This document shows, in pieces, positions 11,564-20,067 of a stretch of 64,000 nt of DNA (its first letter is position 1; each line of letters opens with the position of its first letter). Location: assembly GCF_025499425.1 (NCBI RefSeq), contig NZ_JAIMCB010000006.1:62001-126000 (forward strand), read 5' to 3'. Source of the stretch: Acidiferrimicrobium sp. IK (GTDB lineage: Bacteria > Actinomycetota > Acidimicrobiia > Acidimicrobiales > Palsa-688). A model generated the notes under the pieces. It searched no databases. It was not told the origin of the DNA and saw only the letters and a program-made list of their open reading frames with translations. A program made the position numbers and the translations under genes.

Positions 11564-11778
11564 TGCGCTCCCTCGATCAGGGCGCGGTCAGCGGCGAGCA
11601 GCCGGCGGGAGCGAGCCACGAATTCGCGATCCCGCCGGCGCGCCTCGAAGTAGGCGTGCGGATCGGGACGCCCGGCGAGGCGCCCCGCCGCCGGGTGACG
11701 CCAACGCTCGGTGAAATCATGACGTCGCGATACCGCGACAGCACGGGCGCTTAAACCTCGGGCCCGGGCCGCTAGCAT
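11554..11778 (-). CDS. Possible small Arg-rich protein upstream of the FUSC gene
   Basis: This 74-residue frame ends in a charged helix (FEARRRDREFVARSRRLLAADR). From about residue 20 onwards its third codon positions are GC-rich like its neighbours, but the first 20 codons are not, so the true start is unclear. It overlaps the FUSC start by 10 nt. No family recognised. Confidence 0.35.
   Translation of the reverse strand: MLAARARGLSARAVAVSRRHDFTERWRHPAAGRLAGRPDPHAYFEARRRDREFVARSRRLLAADRALIEGAQCC
11773..11778 (+). promoter_or_regulatory. -10 box TAGCAT of the methyltransferase gene
   Basis: TAGCAT ends 9 nt before the GTG at 11788. The intervening bases contain no Shine-Dalgarno sequence, so a leaderless mRNA is likely. 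Confidence 0.5.
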
Positions 11779-11787
11779 CGCCACCCC

Positions 11788-12651
11788 GTGAACGTCGAAC
11801 GCCTGCGCGGCGTGGCCCTCAAGCGAACCAGCCGCGGTGCGGTCTGGCAGCACCCGCTGTTCAAGGCGGTCGCCCCGGCCGTCGACGCCGCCGACGCCGC
11901 GGTCCGGGCCGCCCGGGGCCTGTCGCACCTGCCGAAGTTCTCGATGCGCTCCCGGGCGATGGGGCCCACCCACCAGTTCGGCGGCCTCCACTTCGTCGCC
12001 TCCGGGCGGGCCACCGCCGCCCAGATCCGGGATATGACCGGGCTGCGCCCCGACGAGGACGTCCTCGAGATCGGCTGCAGCGTCGGGCGGATCGCGCTGG
12101 CGCTGGCCGAGTACCTCCAACCGGGCCGTTACACCGGCACCGACATCGACCGCCGGGCGATCGCCGCCTGCCTGACCAACCCGAAACTCGAGAGCTTCCG
12201 CTTCGAGGCGCAGGACGTGTTCAGCCTGGTCTACAACCCCGGCGGGCGGGCCCAGGGCCGCGACTACGTGTTCCCGTTCCCCGACGCCAGCTTCGACGTC
12301 GTGTTCCTCACGTCGGTGTTCACCCACATGCTCCCCGACGACATCGCCCAATACGCCCGGGAGATCCGCCGGATGCTCCGCCCCGGCGGTCGCCTGCTCT
12401 GCTCGGTGCTGGCCGAGGAGGGCCGGGACCTGGCCGCGCTGCCGGTGGCCCGCGACGGCTACCGGCTGCGCTCCGCGGAGTTCCCCGAAAACGCGGTCGC
12501 CTACCCCCTGGCCGAGATCGACCGGCTGATGGCCGGCGCCGGCATGGACCGCAGCGACGGGGGAGGGGCCGCGGCGTGGGCGCCGCCGGCCGACGACCAC
12601 CTGCGCAGCCTGATGGAGCAGGACCTGCTGCTCTACGTCCCCCGGCGGTAG
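11788..12651 (+). CDS. Class I SAM-dependent methyltransferase
   Basis: This 287-residue protein has the Rossmann-type SAM site VLEIGCSVGRIALALAEYL (motif I, residues about 92-110), an acidic motif II in YTGTDIDRRAI, and the post-motif III segment MLRPGGRLLCSVL. This is the Methyltransf_11/25 fold. The substrate cannot be told from sequence. The start is GTG 11788, supported by the -10 box just upstream. Confidence 0.88.
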   Translation: MNVERLRGVALKRTSRGAVWQHPLFKAVAPAVDAADAAVRAARGLSHLPKFSMRSRAMGPTHQFGGLHFVASGRATAAQIRDMTGLRPDEDVLEIGCSVGRIALALAEYLQPGRYTGTDIDRRAIAACLTNPKLESFRFEAQDVFSLVYNPGGRAQGRDYVFPFPDASFDVVFLTSVFTHMLPDDIAQYAREIRRMLRPGGRLLCSVLAEEGRDLAALPVARDGYRLRSAEFPENAVAYPLAEIDRLMAGAGMDRSDGGGAAAWAPPADDHLRSLMEQDLLLYVPRR

Positions 12652-12682
12652 CGACCAGCCCGCCGGGCATCCCGCCGCCGGA

Positions 12683-14332
12683 TCAGCAGGCGGGGACCGA
12701 GGTGAGCGGCGGGTGCGGCGGGAGGAGGTAGGTCGGCGCCGGCGGGGCGGTGGTCGGCGTGGTCGGGGCGGCGGTGCTCGGCGTGGTCGTCGAGGTGGTG
12801 CCGGCGATCCCGGCGAAGCTGGTGCCGGTGATGACCTCGAGGTTGTAGGGCGAGGAGGTCAAGGCATTGTCGACTTGCAGGGTCACTGCGCCGCTGATCT
12901 GGCGGGCGACTTGCTGGCCGGCGGCCAGCGAGTCCGGCGCGTAGAGCACCTCGGTGGTGGACGTCGACGGAGCCGCCTGGGCCAACACGGTGGTGTGGTA
13001 GCCGAGCTGGCTCAGCGCGGCGCCGGTCTTGGTGGCCTGCTCGCTCACCCCGCTGCCGTTGGCCACCTCGATGCTCACCGACGACGGCGTCACCGGCGTG
13101 GCCGGCTGCGGGATGGTAGTGGTCGTCGCCGGCGCCGCGCCGGCCGTGTCACCGAGGGAGTTGAACGCCGCGATCTGCTGGCCGGCTTCGGGCTGCTGGA
13201 ACTGCAGGATGTCCTGGCCGCCCACCACCGCCGGGGTGGTGGCGAGGGTCGCGGTCTTGATCCCCGCCACGTCGACGGAACGGAACGTCTTGGCCAGCTC
13301 CAGCAGCGCCGAGGTGGACATCCCGGAGTCGACCTTGAGGTTCTTGGTGACCCCGCCGATGATGTCGTTGAGGGCGATCGGGTTGGTGAACTGCGACTTG
13401 GCCTTCGAGATCATCTTCTTCACGAAGAACTGCTGGCGCTGGATCCGGGCCAGGTCGCTGCTCGGCTGGGTGTGCCACGACCCGTTCAGGTAGTACTCGT
13501 AGAAGCGGGACCGGGCGAAGTCGAGGGCCAGGTTGCCGGTGAGGTTGACGCAGCCCGCGTTGGGGATGTGGAAGTCGGACTCCTCGCCGTCGCGGGCCGG
13601 GGTCGGGAAGTACACCGAGACGCCGCCGACCGCGTCGGTGATCTGCTGGAACGAGTCGAAGTTGACCTCGACGTAGTGGTCGATCGGGATCCCGACCTGG
13701 GACTCGATGGTCGACACGAGGAGGTTGGCGCCGCTGTCGAACGCCGCGTTGATCTTCTGCATCCCCATGCCCTGGACGTGCACGTACAGGTCCCGGGGGA
13801 TCGACATGATCGACAGGGTCCGGGTGGCGGGCACCACCCGGACCAGCATGATGGTGTCGGAGCGCTGCCCTTGGGTGCCGTTGGGGCCGGTGGTGCCGCC
13901 GTACGCCGCGCCGTTGGCCAGGTTGCGGGTGTCGCTGCCCACCACCAGCAGCGTGAACGGCTTGCTGGTGCTGGTGTGCTTGCCTGACAGGCTCGGGATG
14001 CTGACGGTCTTGATCTGCCCGAGCCGCCAGTGGATGTAGCCGAACGCGCTGCCCGCGGCGATGATGCTGAGCGCCACCACGACGTTGACGCTGATCAGGA
14101 TGCGCCGGGGCCAGCGCCGCACGACACCTACCGGCGGCAACCGCTTGTCAGCGGCGCGGCGCCGGGAGCTGGAGTGGCGGGCTGGGTACTGATCGGGCAC
14201 GAGCAACCTCAAGCGGTAGGCGGCGTCCCGGGGCCCGCCCCCCGCCCAGGGCGCCGGGACCAGGCCCAACGGTAGTGGGGTGGTCGGAGAAGGTGGCGGC
14301 ATCCCTTTCCGCTCGTGCATTTGAGGCCGCAC
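12683..14332 (-). CDS. LytR-CpsA-Psr (LCP) family cell-wall ligase with LytR_C domain
   Basis: This 549-residue protein has a single N-terminal membrane helix (residues about 78-97, ISVNVVVALSIIAAGSAFGY). The extracellular LCP domain follows (VVGSDTRN; SDTIMLVRVVPATRTLSIMS then IPRDLYV; DAVGGVSVYF; LDFARSR). Next come a LytR_C domain (about 410-500, VSIEVANGSG) and a Thr/Pro-rich tail. LCP enzymes transfer undecaprenyl-linked glycopolymers to peptidoglycan, in actinobacteria typically arabinogalactan or wall polysaccharide. The start is uncertain: GTG 14332, ATG 14320 or ATG 14302. Confidence 0.93.
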   Translation of the reverse strand: MRPQMHERKGMPPPSPTTPLPLGLVPAPWAGGGPRDAAYRLRLLVPDQYPARHSSSRRRAADKRLPPVGVVRRWPRRILISVNVVVALSIIAAGSAFGYIHWRLGQIKTVSIPSLSGKHTSTSKPFTLLVVGSDTRNLANGAAYGGTTGPNGTQGQRSDTIMLVRVVPATRTLSIMSIPRDLYVHVQGMGMQKINAAFDSGANLLVSTIESQVGIPIDHYVEVNFDSFQQITDAVGGVSVYFPTPARDGEESDFHIPNAGCVNLTGNLALDFARSRFYEYYLNGSWHTQPSSDLARIQRQQFFVKKMISKAKSQFTNPIALNDIIGGVTKNLKVDSGMSTSALLELAKTFRSVDVAGIKTATLATTPAVVGGQDILQFQQPEAGQQIAAFNSLGDTAGAAPATTTTIPQPATPVTPSSVSIEVANGSGVSEQATKTGAALSQLGYHTTVLAQAAPSTSTTEVLYAPDSLAAGQQVARQISGAVTLQVDNALTSSPYNLEVITGTSFAGIAGTTSTTTPSTAAPTTPTTAPPAPTYLLPPHPPLTSVPAC

Positions 14333-14345
14333 CGTGGTCGTTGCC

Positions 14346-14351
14346 TAGTAT
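14346..14351 (+). promoter_or_regulatory. -10 box TAGTAT of the B12-binding subunit gene
   Basis: TAGTAT ends 9 nt before the ATG at 14361, with no Shine-Dalgarno sequence between. It lies in the 28-bp gap to the divergent LCP gene. Confidence 0.5.
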
Positions 14352-14360
14352 CGACACCCG

Positions 14361-14777
14361 ATGCTGCGTCGCTACCGGGTGGTTGTCGCCAAACCGGGCC
14401 TCGACGGCCATGATCGGGGGGCCAAGGTCATTGCCAGAGCCCTGCGTGAGGCCGGGTTCGAGGTCATCTACACCGGTCTGCACCAGACCCCGGAGCAGAT
14501 CGCGGAGACCGTCGCGCAAGAAGACGCCGACGCGGTCGGCCTCTCCTTGCTCTCCGGCGCCCACATGACCCTGTTCCCGCGGGTGATGGACCTGCTCAAG
14601 GCCGCAGGCGTCGACGACGTGGTCGTGTTCGGAGGCGGGATCATCCCCGAGGCCGACATCCCCCAGCTCGAGGCCCTGGGCGTGGCCGCGATCTTCACCC
14701 CCGGTGCACCGCTGCCCACCATCACCGCGTGGCTGGAGCAGGCGCTCGACGCTCGGGAGAGCGCCGACGCGCTGTAG
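14361..14777 (+). CDS. Cobalamin-binding small subunit of an acyl-CoA mutase (methylmalonyl-CoA mutase type)
   Basis: This 138-residue stand-alone B12-binding domain has the base-off/His-on signature DxHxxG (DGHDRG, residues about 15-20), then a GLSLLSGAH loop and GGGIIP. Such small subunits pair with a separate catalytic subunit, which is not in the window. Substrates are typically methylmalonyl-, isobutyryl- or ethylmalonyl-CoA. It sits directly before sucC-sucD, which fits a propionyl-CoA to succinyl-CoA to succinate route. Confidence 0.9.
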   Translation: MLRRYRVVVAKPGLDGHDRGAKVIARALREAGFEVIYTGLHQTPEQIAETVAQEDADAVGLSLLSGAHMTLFPRVMDLLKAAGVDDVVVFGGGIIPEADIPQLEALGVAAIFTPGAPLPTITAWLEQALDARESADAL

Positions 14778-14825
14778 CCAACCCCCTTCCTTTTCCCAAA
14801 CCCCCGACGCGTAGGAGCGACAAGC

Positions 14826-15974
14826 GTGGACCTGTACGAGTACCAGGGCAAGCAGTACTTTGCCCGTTTCGGCATCCCGGTCTCACCGGGCGGCATCGCC
14901 GACACAGTGGAGCAGGCCGTGGCGGAGGCCGAGAAGGCCGGCTACCCGGTGGTCGTCAAAGCCCAGGTGCAAGTCGGCGGGCGGGGCAAGGCCGGCGGCG
15001 TGAAGCTGGCCACCAACGAAGCCGAGGTCCGCGAGCACGCCGGCAACATCCTCGGCCTCGACATCAAGGGCCACGTCGTGCACCGCCTGTGGATCGAGCA
15101 CGCGTCGGACATCGCCAAGGAGTACTACGCCAGCTTCACCCTCGACCGGGGCGCCAAGCAGTACCTGGGCATGGTGTCGGCCCAAGGCGGTGTGGAGATC
15201 GAGACCGTCGCCGAGGAGAACCCCGAGGCGCTGGCCCGGATCTACATCGACCCGGCGATCGGGTTCACCGAGGCCCAGGCCCGCCAGCTGGTCGAAGACG
15301 CCGGGCTCGACGCCGAGGCGCGCGACGGGGCGATCGGCATCCTGCTCAACTTGTACCGCGCCTACGTGGAAGGCGACGCCGACCTAGTCGAGATCAACCC
15401 GCTGATCCTCACCCCCGACGGCCGGGTCCACGCCCTCGACGCCAAGGTCACCCTCGACGACAACGCGTCGTTCCGCCACCCGGAATGGGACGACTTCCGT
15501 GACATCGACGAGTTCGACGAGCGGGAGCGCCTGGCCCGCTCCAAGGGCCTCCAGTACGTCGGCCTCGACGGCTACGTCGGGGTCATCGCCAACGGCGCCG
15601 GCCTGGCCATGAGCACCTGCGACGTGGTCAACCAGGTCGGCGGCTCGCCGGCCAACTTCCTCGACATCGGCGGAGGCGCCAACGCGGAGGTGATGGCCAA
15701 CGCCCTCGAGGTGATCACCTCCGACACCAACGTCCGGTCGATCCTCATCAACATCTTCGGCGGCATCACCCGCGGCGAGGAGGTCGCCAACGGCATCAAG
15801 GCGGCCCTCGGCCGCATCGACATCTCGATCCCGATGGTCATCCGCCTCGACGGGACCAACGCCGAGGAGGGCCGGGAGATCCTGGCCACGGTGACCTCGG
15901 ACAAGGTCCTGTCGTTGCCCACCATGCTCGACGCGGCCCGCAAGGCCGTCGAGCTCGCGAACGCCAAGAACTGA
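14826..15974 (+). CDS. sucC: Succinyl-CoA synthetase beta subunit (ADP-forming)
   Basis: This 382-residue protein has the ATP-grasp N-terminus (DLYEYQGKQYFARFGIPV; VVKAQVQVGGRGKAGG), the metal/nucleotide site LVEINPL, and the C-terminal CoA-ligase domain with DIGGGAN and NIFGGITR. With SucD it makes succinate and ATP from succinyl-CoA in the TCA cycle. The start is GTG 14826 after GTAGGAG. A 13-nt gap to sucD indicates an operon. Confidence 0.97.
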   Translation: MDLYEYQGKQYFARFGIPVSPGGIADTVEQAVAEAEKAGYPVVVKAQVQVGGRGKAGGVKLATNEAEVREHAGNILGLDIKGHVVHRLWIEHASDIAKEYYASFTLDRGAKQYLGMVSAQGGVEIETVAEENPEALARIYIDPAIGFTEAQARQLVEDAGLDAEARDGAIGILLNLYRAYVEGDADLVEINPLILTPDGRVHALDAKVTLDDNASFRHPEWDDFRDIDEFDERERLARSKGLQYVGLDGYVGVIANGAGLAMSTCDVVNQVGGSPANFLDIGGGANAEVMANALEVITSDTNVRSILINIFGGITRGEEVANGIKAALGRIDISIPMVIRLDGTNAEEGREILATVTSDKVLSLPTMLDAARKAVELANAKN

Positions 15975-15987
15975 GAGGACCGTCGCA

Positions 15988-16872
15988 GTGAGCATCTTCG
16001 TCGACGAGAACACCACCGTCATCGTCCAGGGCCTGACCGGCGGCCAGGGTCGCTTCCACGGCCTGCGCAACAAGGCCTACGGCACCAAGGTCGTCGCCGG
16101 GGTCACCCCCGGCAAAGGCGGCCAGGACGTCGAGGGCATCCCCGTGTTCGACACCGTGGCCGAGGCGGTGGCCGCCACCGGCGCCAACGCCAGCTTCGTG
16201 TCGGTGCCGCCCAAGATGGCCGGCGCGGCCATCCTGGAGGCGGCCGCGGCCGGCATCCCCTTCATCGTGTGCATCACCGAGGGCATCCCCGCCCACGACG
16301 AGGCCCGGGTCTACAACACCTTGGTGGAGCAGTACCCCTCCACCCGGCTGCTCGGCCCCAACTGCCCCGGCATCATCAGCCCCGGCAAGACCAACATCGG
16401 CATCACCGCCGGCGAGATCGCCCTGCCGGGCGGCCCGGTCGGGATCGTCAGCCGCAGCGGGACCCTCACCTACCAGGCTCTCTACGAGCTCAAGCAGATG
16501 GGCGTCGGGGTCACGACCTGCGTCGGGATCGGCGGCGACCCGGTGCCGGGCACCAACTTCGTGGACTGCCTGGCGGCGTTCCAGGACGACCCCGACACTA
16601 AGGCGATCATCATGATGGGCGAGATCGGCGGCTCCGAGGAGGAGAAAGCGGCCGAGTTCATCAAGGCCAACGTGACCAAGCCGGTCGTCGCGTACATCGC
16701 CGGGGTGACCGCGCCGGAAGGCAAGAAGATGGGTCACGCCGGGGCGATCGTGTCAGGCAACAGCGGCACCGCTCAGGCCAAGATGGCCGCGTTGAGCGCG
16801 GCGGGCGTCCACGTCGTCAACAACCCGACCGAGGCCGGCGAGAAGATGGCGGAGATCGTCAAGGGCCTCTGA
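15988..16872 (+). CDS. sucD: Succinyl-CoA synthetase alpha subunit
   Basis: This 294-residue protein begins with a Rossmann CoA-binding domain (IVQGLTGGQGRFH; GVTPGKGGQDVEGIPVFDTV). It contains the active-site phosphohistidine region GHAGAIVSGNSGTAQAK near residue 250. It completes the SucCD enzyme. The GTG start has GAGAGGA upstream. A long GC hairpin follows the gene. Confidence 0.97.
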   Translation: MSIFVDENTTVIVQGLTGGQGRFHGLRNKAYGTKVVAGVTPGKGGQDVEGIPVFDTVAEAVAATGANASFVSVPPKMAGAAILEAAAAGIPFIVCITEGIPAHDEARVYNTLVEQYPSTRLLGPNCPGIISPGKTNIGITAGEIALPGGPVGIVSRSGTLTYQALYELKQMGVGVTTCVGIGGDPVPGTNFVDCLAAFQDDPDTKAIIMMGEIGGSEEEKAAEFIKANVTKPVVAYIAGVTAPEGKKMGHAGAIVSGNSGTAQAKMAALSAAGVHVVNNPTEAGEKMAEIVKGL

Positions 16873-16896
16873 GCCCTCTGCGGGCCACGCCCCTGG

Positions 16897-16944
16897 GCGC
16901 GCCGCCCCGTCCGGCCGGATCCTCGGCTGGGCGGGGCGGCGGCG
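16897..16944 (+). terminator. Long GC hairpin after sucD
   Basis: CGCCGCCCCG (16900-16909) pairs perfectly with CGGGGCGGCG (16932-16941), and the stem can be extended by a few GC pairs. The loop is itself partly self-complementary. It has no U-tract, so it is an inferred terminator for the mutase-sucCD transcript. Confidence 0.55.
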
Positions 16945-16985
16945 CGTCCGGGCCCCGGCCGTGCGACACCAGGGTGGACTCGGGG

Positions 16986-17080
16986 TCGGCCCGGCTCAGG
17001 CATTCCCCGGCTCAGGAACGGCCCGGCTCAGGGCTGGCCCGGCTCCAGGGTGGGCTCAGGGTGGGCCTGGCTCCAGGCCG
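16986..17080. repeat. Degenerate tandem repeat with GGCCCGGCTCAGG core
   Basis: Five to six diverged copies of a CCCGGCTCAGG / CCTGGCTCCAGG core occur with a period of about 15-17 bp. The last copies are read as the final residues of the MFS protein on the minus strand (Glu-Pro-Gly-rich). No protein-coding or RNA function is evident for the rest of the 16873-17055 gap. Confidence 0.6.
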
Positions 17081-18390
17081 GGGCCCGGCTCGAGCTCGCC
17101 GACCACCTCGCCGGCGCTGCGCCGGCGTCGGTCGAGGTCGGCTTCGACGGTCTCGGCGCCGGCCGTCGGGTCGTGGACCTGACGGCGGAACCCGGGAAGG
17201 ACCCGGGCCAAGATGACCGCACCGACGACGCAGGCCACCCCGCCCGACACGATCGACGCCTCGTTGCCGAACCCGGTCGCGACCGACCCCGACTCGAGGT
17301 CACCGAGCCGGGGACCGCCGGTGACCACCGCGATCTGCAGCGCCGACAGCCGGCCCCGCAGCCGGTCGGGGACCAGCAGCTGGATGATGGTGTTGCGGAA
17401 CACCGCGGAGATGATGTCCGCCCATCCGGCGATGACCAACAGCACCAGCGCGGCGGGCAGCCAGCGGACCAGCCCGAACGCGGTGATCGCGCCTCCCCAC
17501 GCCACCACCGCGATGATCACCGCCCGGCCTTGCCGGCGGACGTGACCGGCCCACCCGGTGGTCAGCGCGCCGACCACCGCCCCGGCGCCCGGCGCGGCGT
17601 AGAGCAGCCCGACCGTCGTCGCTCCTCCGCCGAACACCGTGGTCCCAAGCGCAGGGAACAACGCCCGCGGCATCCCGAACACCATCGCGTTGATGTCGAT
17701 CAGGTAGGCGCCCTGGATGGCCTGGCGGCCCTTCAAGAACCGGAACCCGTCGACGATCGAGCGGACCCCCGGCCGCTGCCCGCCGCCCGCCGGGCGCTGC
17801 GGGGCGATCGCCGCGGCCGCCAGCAGCGACGCCCCGAAGCTGACCACGTCGATCCAGAAGACCAGCTTGACGCCGGCCCCCGCCAGCAGCACGCCGGCCA
17901 GGGCCGGCCCGACGACGGTGCCGGTCTGGAAGATCGCCTGGAACATGGCGTTGGCCGACGTGAACTCTTCCCGCTGGACCAGGTTGGGGATGATGGCGCT
18001 GCGGGCCGGGCCGTCGAAGCCCGACAGCCCGGCGTTTATTGCCGGCGCCAGGTAGAGCGGCCAGAGAGCCGACCCCAGATCCGCGTTGACGGCCAGCGCC
18101 GCGCTGCACGCCGCCATCAGGGTCTCCACGATCAATAGCAGCTTGCGGCGGTCGACCGCGTCGACGACCGACCCGCCGATCACCGACCCGACGATTAGCG
18201 GGAACAGCTGGGCCAGGCTGACCAGCCCGACCTGCAGCGACGAGTGGGTGAGGCGGTACACCTCGTAGGGGACCGCGACCGCGGTGAGCTGGGTCCCGAG
18301 GATCGAGACCAGCTGCCCGCCGGCCAGCAACCGGAAGTCACGGGAGCGCCGCAGCGGCGTCAGGTCCAACAGCAGCCGGCGTCGGGGCAC
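17056..18390 (-). CDS. Major facilitator superfamily transporter
   Basis: This 444-residue protein has about 12 hydrophobic helices, with a pattern like the MFS_3/enterobactin-exporter-like family (LLAGQLVSILGTQLTAVAVPY at the N-terminus). Substrate is unknown. The C-terminal 20 or so residues are Pro/Gly/Glu-rich and come from the tandem repeat. A -10 box TAGGAT lies 6 nt before the GTG start. Confidence 0.88.
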   Translation of the reverse strand: MPRRRLLLDLTPLRRSRDFRLLAGGQLVSILGTQLTAVAVPYEVYRLTHSSLQVGLVSLAQLFPLIVGSVIGGSVVDAVDRRKLLLIVETLMAACSAALAVNADLGSALWPLYLAPAINAGLSGFDGPARSAIIPNLVQREEFTSANAMFQAIFQTGTVVGPALAGVLLAGAGVKLVFWIDVVSFGASLLAAAAIAPQRPAGGGQRPGVRSIVDGFRFLKGRQAIQGAYLIDINAMVFGMPRALFPALGTTVFGGGATTVGLLYAAPGAGAVVGALTTGWAGHVRRQGRAVIIAVVAWGGAITAFGLVRWLPAALVLLVIAGWADIISAVFRNTIIQLLVPDRLRGRLSALQIAVVTGGPRLGDLESGSVATGFGNEASIVSGGVACVVGAVILARVLPGFRRQVHDPTAGAETVEADLDRRRRSAGEVVGELEPGPGLEPGPP

Positions 18391-18396
18391 CGGGGG

Positions 18397-18402
18397 ATCC
18401 TA
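18397..18402 (-). promoter_or_regulatory. -10 box TAGGAT of the MFS gene, leaderless
   Basis: On the minus strand TAGGAT is followed by six bases and the GTG at 18390. No Shine-Dalgarno sequence can fit in the gap. Confidence 0.5.
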
Positions 18403-18448
18403 CGCAGAGCTAAGAGCTTCGCCTGGCGGTGGGTGGTACCGAAACCGG

Positions 18449-18476
18449 CTCAATGTGGCGCCCGACGTGCCGATGT
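18449..18476 (+). promoter_or_regulatory. FliA-like promoter of fliW
   Basis: CTCAA (18449-18453), 15 nt, GCCGATGT (18469-18476). The -10 element matches the GGDEF-gene site exactly. The leader to the ATG at 18492 is only about 15 nt and holds GAGGTGAT. Confidence 0.7.
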
Positions 18477-18491
18477 AGCGAGGTGATGACC

Positions 18492-18929
18492 ATGCGCCAG
18501 GCAACCCATGCCATGATCGCCGCGGTGCCCGATGCTGCAGTCCCCCACGAGCTGACGTTTCCCTCCGGCCTGCCCGGCTTCCCGGCCGTGCGGTCCTTCG
18601 AGTGCGCCCCTTGGGGCGGGGAGGGCAGCGACATCCTGGTCCTGTCGGCCAGCGAGCCCCGGGCGTTCCAGTTCGTGGTGGTCCCCCCAGCGGTGTTCTT
18701 CCCCGACTACCGCCCGGAGTTCAGCGCCGATCACCTGGCGTCGGTCGGCATCGAGCGGCCCGACGACGGCGCCGTGCTGGTCATCTTGACCCTCGGCGCC
18801 ACCGCTGAGACCGCCACCGCCAACCTGCTCGGACCGATCCTGCTCAACCCCCGCACCGGCCAGGCCGTGCAGGCCGTGCAGCCCGCCGGCAGCTACAACA
18901 CCCGGGCCCCGATCGTCCCGGCCGCCTGA
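18492..18929 (+). CDS. fliW: Flagellar assembly factor FliW
   Basis: This 145-residue protein is of the FliW family (LTFPSGLPGFPAVRSF; VVVPPAVFFPDYRPEF; LGATAETATANLLGPILLNPRTGQAVQ). FliW binds both flagellin and CsrA. When free flagellin is scarce it sequesters CsrA and so relieves repression of flagellin translation. I chose ATG 18492 because GAGGTGAT ends 4 nt before it; ATG 18486 overlaps that site. It is convergent with flhB and preceded by a FliA-like promoter. Confidence 0.93.
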   Translation: MRQATHAMIAAVPDAAVPHELTFPSGLPGFPAVRSFECAPWGGEGSDILVLSASEPRAFQFVVVPPAVFFPDYRPEFSADHLASVGIERPDDGAVLVILTLGATAETATANLLGPILLNPRTGQAVQAVQPAGSYNTRAPIVPAA

Positions 18930-18953
18930 CCCTCCGGCCGTGACCCTTTCCGG

Positions 18954-20054
18954 CTAGGCCACCAGGGCGCTGGTCGGGCGGCGCAGCACCCCGCCGTTGC
19001 TCTTGAGGGTGGTGGGCAGCGTGAAGACGAACGCCAGCAGCCGGGCCACGGCGGTGAACAGCTCCTGGGGGATGAAGTCTTCGATCTCGCACGCCGCGTA
19101 GAGCGCCCGGGCGAGCGGCGGGTCCTCGACCACCGCAACGTCGTGGTCCTGGGCGTGCTGGCGGATCCGAAGCGCGGTCTCGTCCGAGCCCTTGGCCACC
19201 ACCTGCGGCGCCCGGCGGCTGGCCGGGTCGTAACGCAACGCCACCGCGAAGTGGGTCGGGTTGGTGACCACCACATCCGCGGTGAGCACCGCCGCCATCA
19301 TCCGGCCCCGGCTCATCTGCATCTGCTTGCTGCGCACGTTTCGCTTGATCAGCGGGTTGCCTTCCTGCGAGTAGCTCTCGTCTTTGACCTCCTGCTTGGT
19401 CATCTTCATGGCCTTGGAGATCCTCCGGCGGGCGATGCCGAAGTCGATCACCGCCAGGCCCAGCCCGATCGCAGCGACGTCGCGCACCATCGACAGGATC
19501 GACGTCGCGGTGTAGGACAGGACCGGCGACAAGGCCACCAGCTGGGCGCCGACGAGCAGGGTCCCGAGATGCGACAACAGCTTGTAGGCCAGCGCGAACA
19601 GCACACCGAGGCGCAGCACCTGCTTGGCCAGCTGCCAGCCCGACTGCGGCGAGACCAGCCGCTTGAACCCGGCGACGGGATTGACCCGCTCCCACTTCGG
19701 CTTGAGCGAGTGGGCGGAGATCTGCCCGCCGGTCTGGGCGACGGTGCCGAGGATCGCCACCCCGGTGACGATCGGCAGCATCGGCAGCAGGATCAGCACC
19801 ACGTCGCTCAGGCCGCTTTGGAGCACCTTCAGCGCGGCGCCGGGGCTCGGGTTGGACATCACCCGGCTGACGGTGCCGAACAGGCCGGTCAGGCGGGTCG
19901 ACGCGGAGCGGAACATGCCCGGCAAGAGCGACGTCGCGACCAGCACGATCAGCCACCCGGCCAGCTCCTGGGACTTGGCGACCTGCCCCTTCTTGCGGGC
20001 CTCTTTGCGCCGTTTGGCGGTCGGCTTCTCGGTCTTGTCGTCGTTCTTGCCCAT
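18954..20054 (-). CDS. flhB: Flagellar type III export switch protein FlhB
   Basis: This 366-residue protein has a charged N-terminus (DDKTEKPTAKRRKEARKKGQV), four membrane helices, and a cytoplasmic autocleavage domain with an intact NPTH motif in VVTNPTHFAVALRY. FlhB cleaves itself between Asn and Pro and switches export from rod/hook to filament substrates. It is the last gene of the minus-strand fliM-flhB operon, 13 nt after fliR. Confidence 0.96.
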   Translation of the reverse strand: MGKNDDKTEKPTAKRRKEARKKGQVAKSQELAGWLIVLVATSLLPGMFRSASTRLTGLFGTVSRVMSNPSPGAALKVLQSGLSDVVLILLPMLPIVTGVAILGTVAQTGGQISAHSLKPKWERVNPVAGFKRLVSPQSGWQLAKQVLRLGVLFALAYKLLSHLGTLLVGAQLVALSPVLSYTATSILSMVRDVAAIGLGLAVIDFGIARRRISKAMKMTKQEVKDESYSQEGNPLIKRNVRSKQMQMSRGRMMAAVLTADVVVTNPTHFAVALRYDPASRRAPQVVAKGSDETALRIRQHAQDHDVAVVEDPPLARALYAACEIEDFIPQELFTAVARLLAFVFTLPTTLKSNGGVLRRPTSALVA

Positions 20055-20067
20055 CGTGTCTACCTCC

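Noticed and set aside
11554-12600. A 348-codon minus-strand frame across the methyltransferase gene
   Set aside because: Most of it is the antisense shadow of the methyltransferase at 11788-12651, which has a clear SAM motif. Only the last 74 codons beyond that gene are kept, as a low-confidence small gene.
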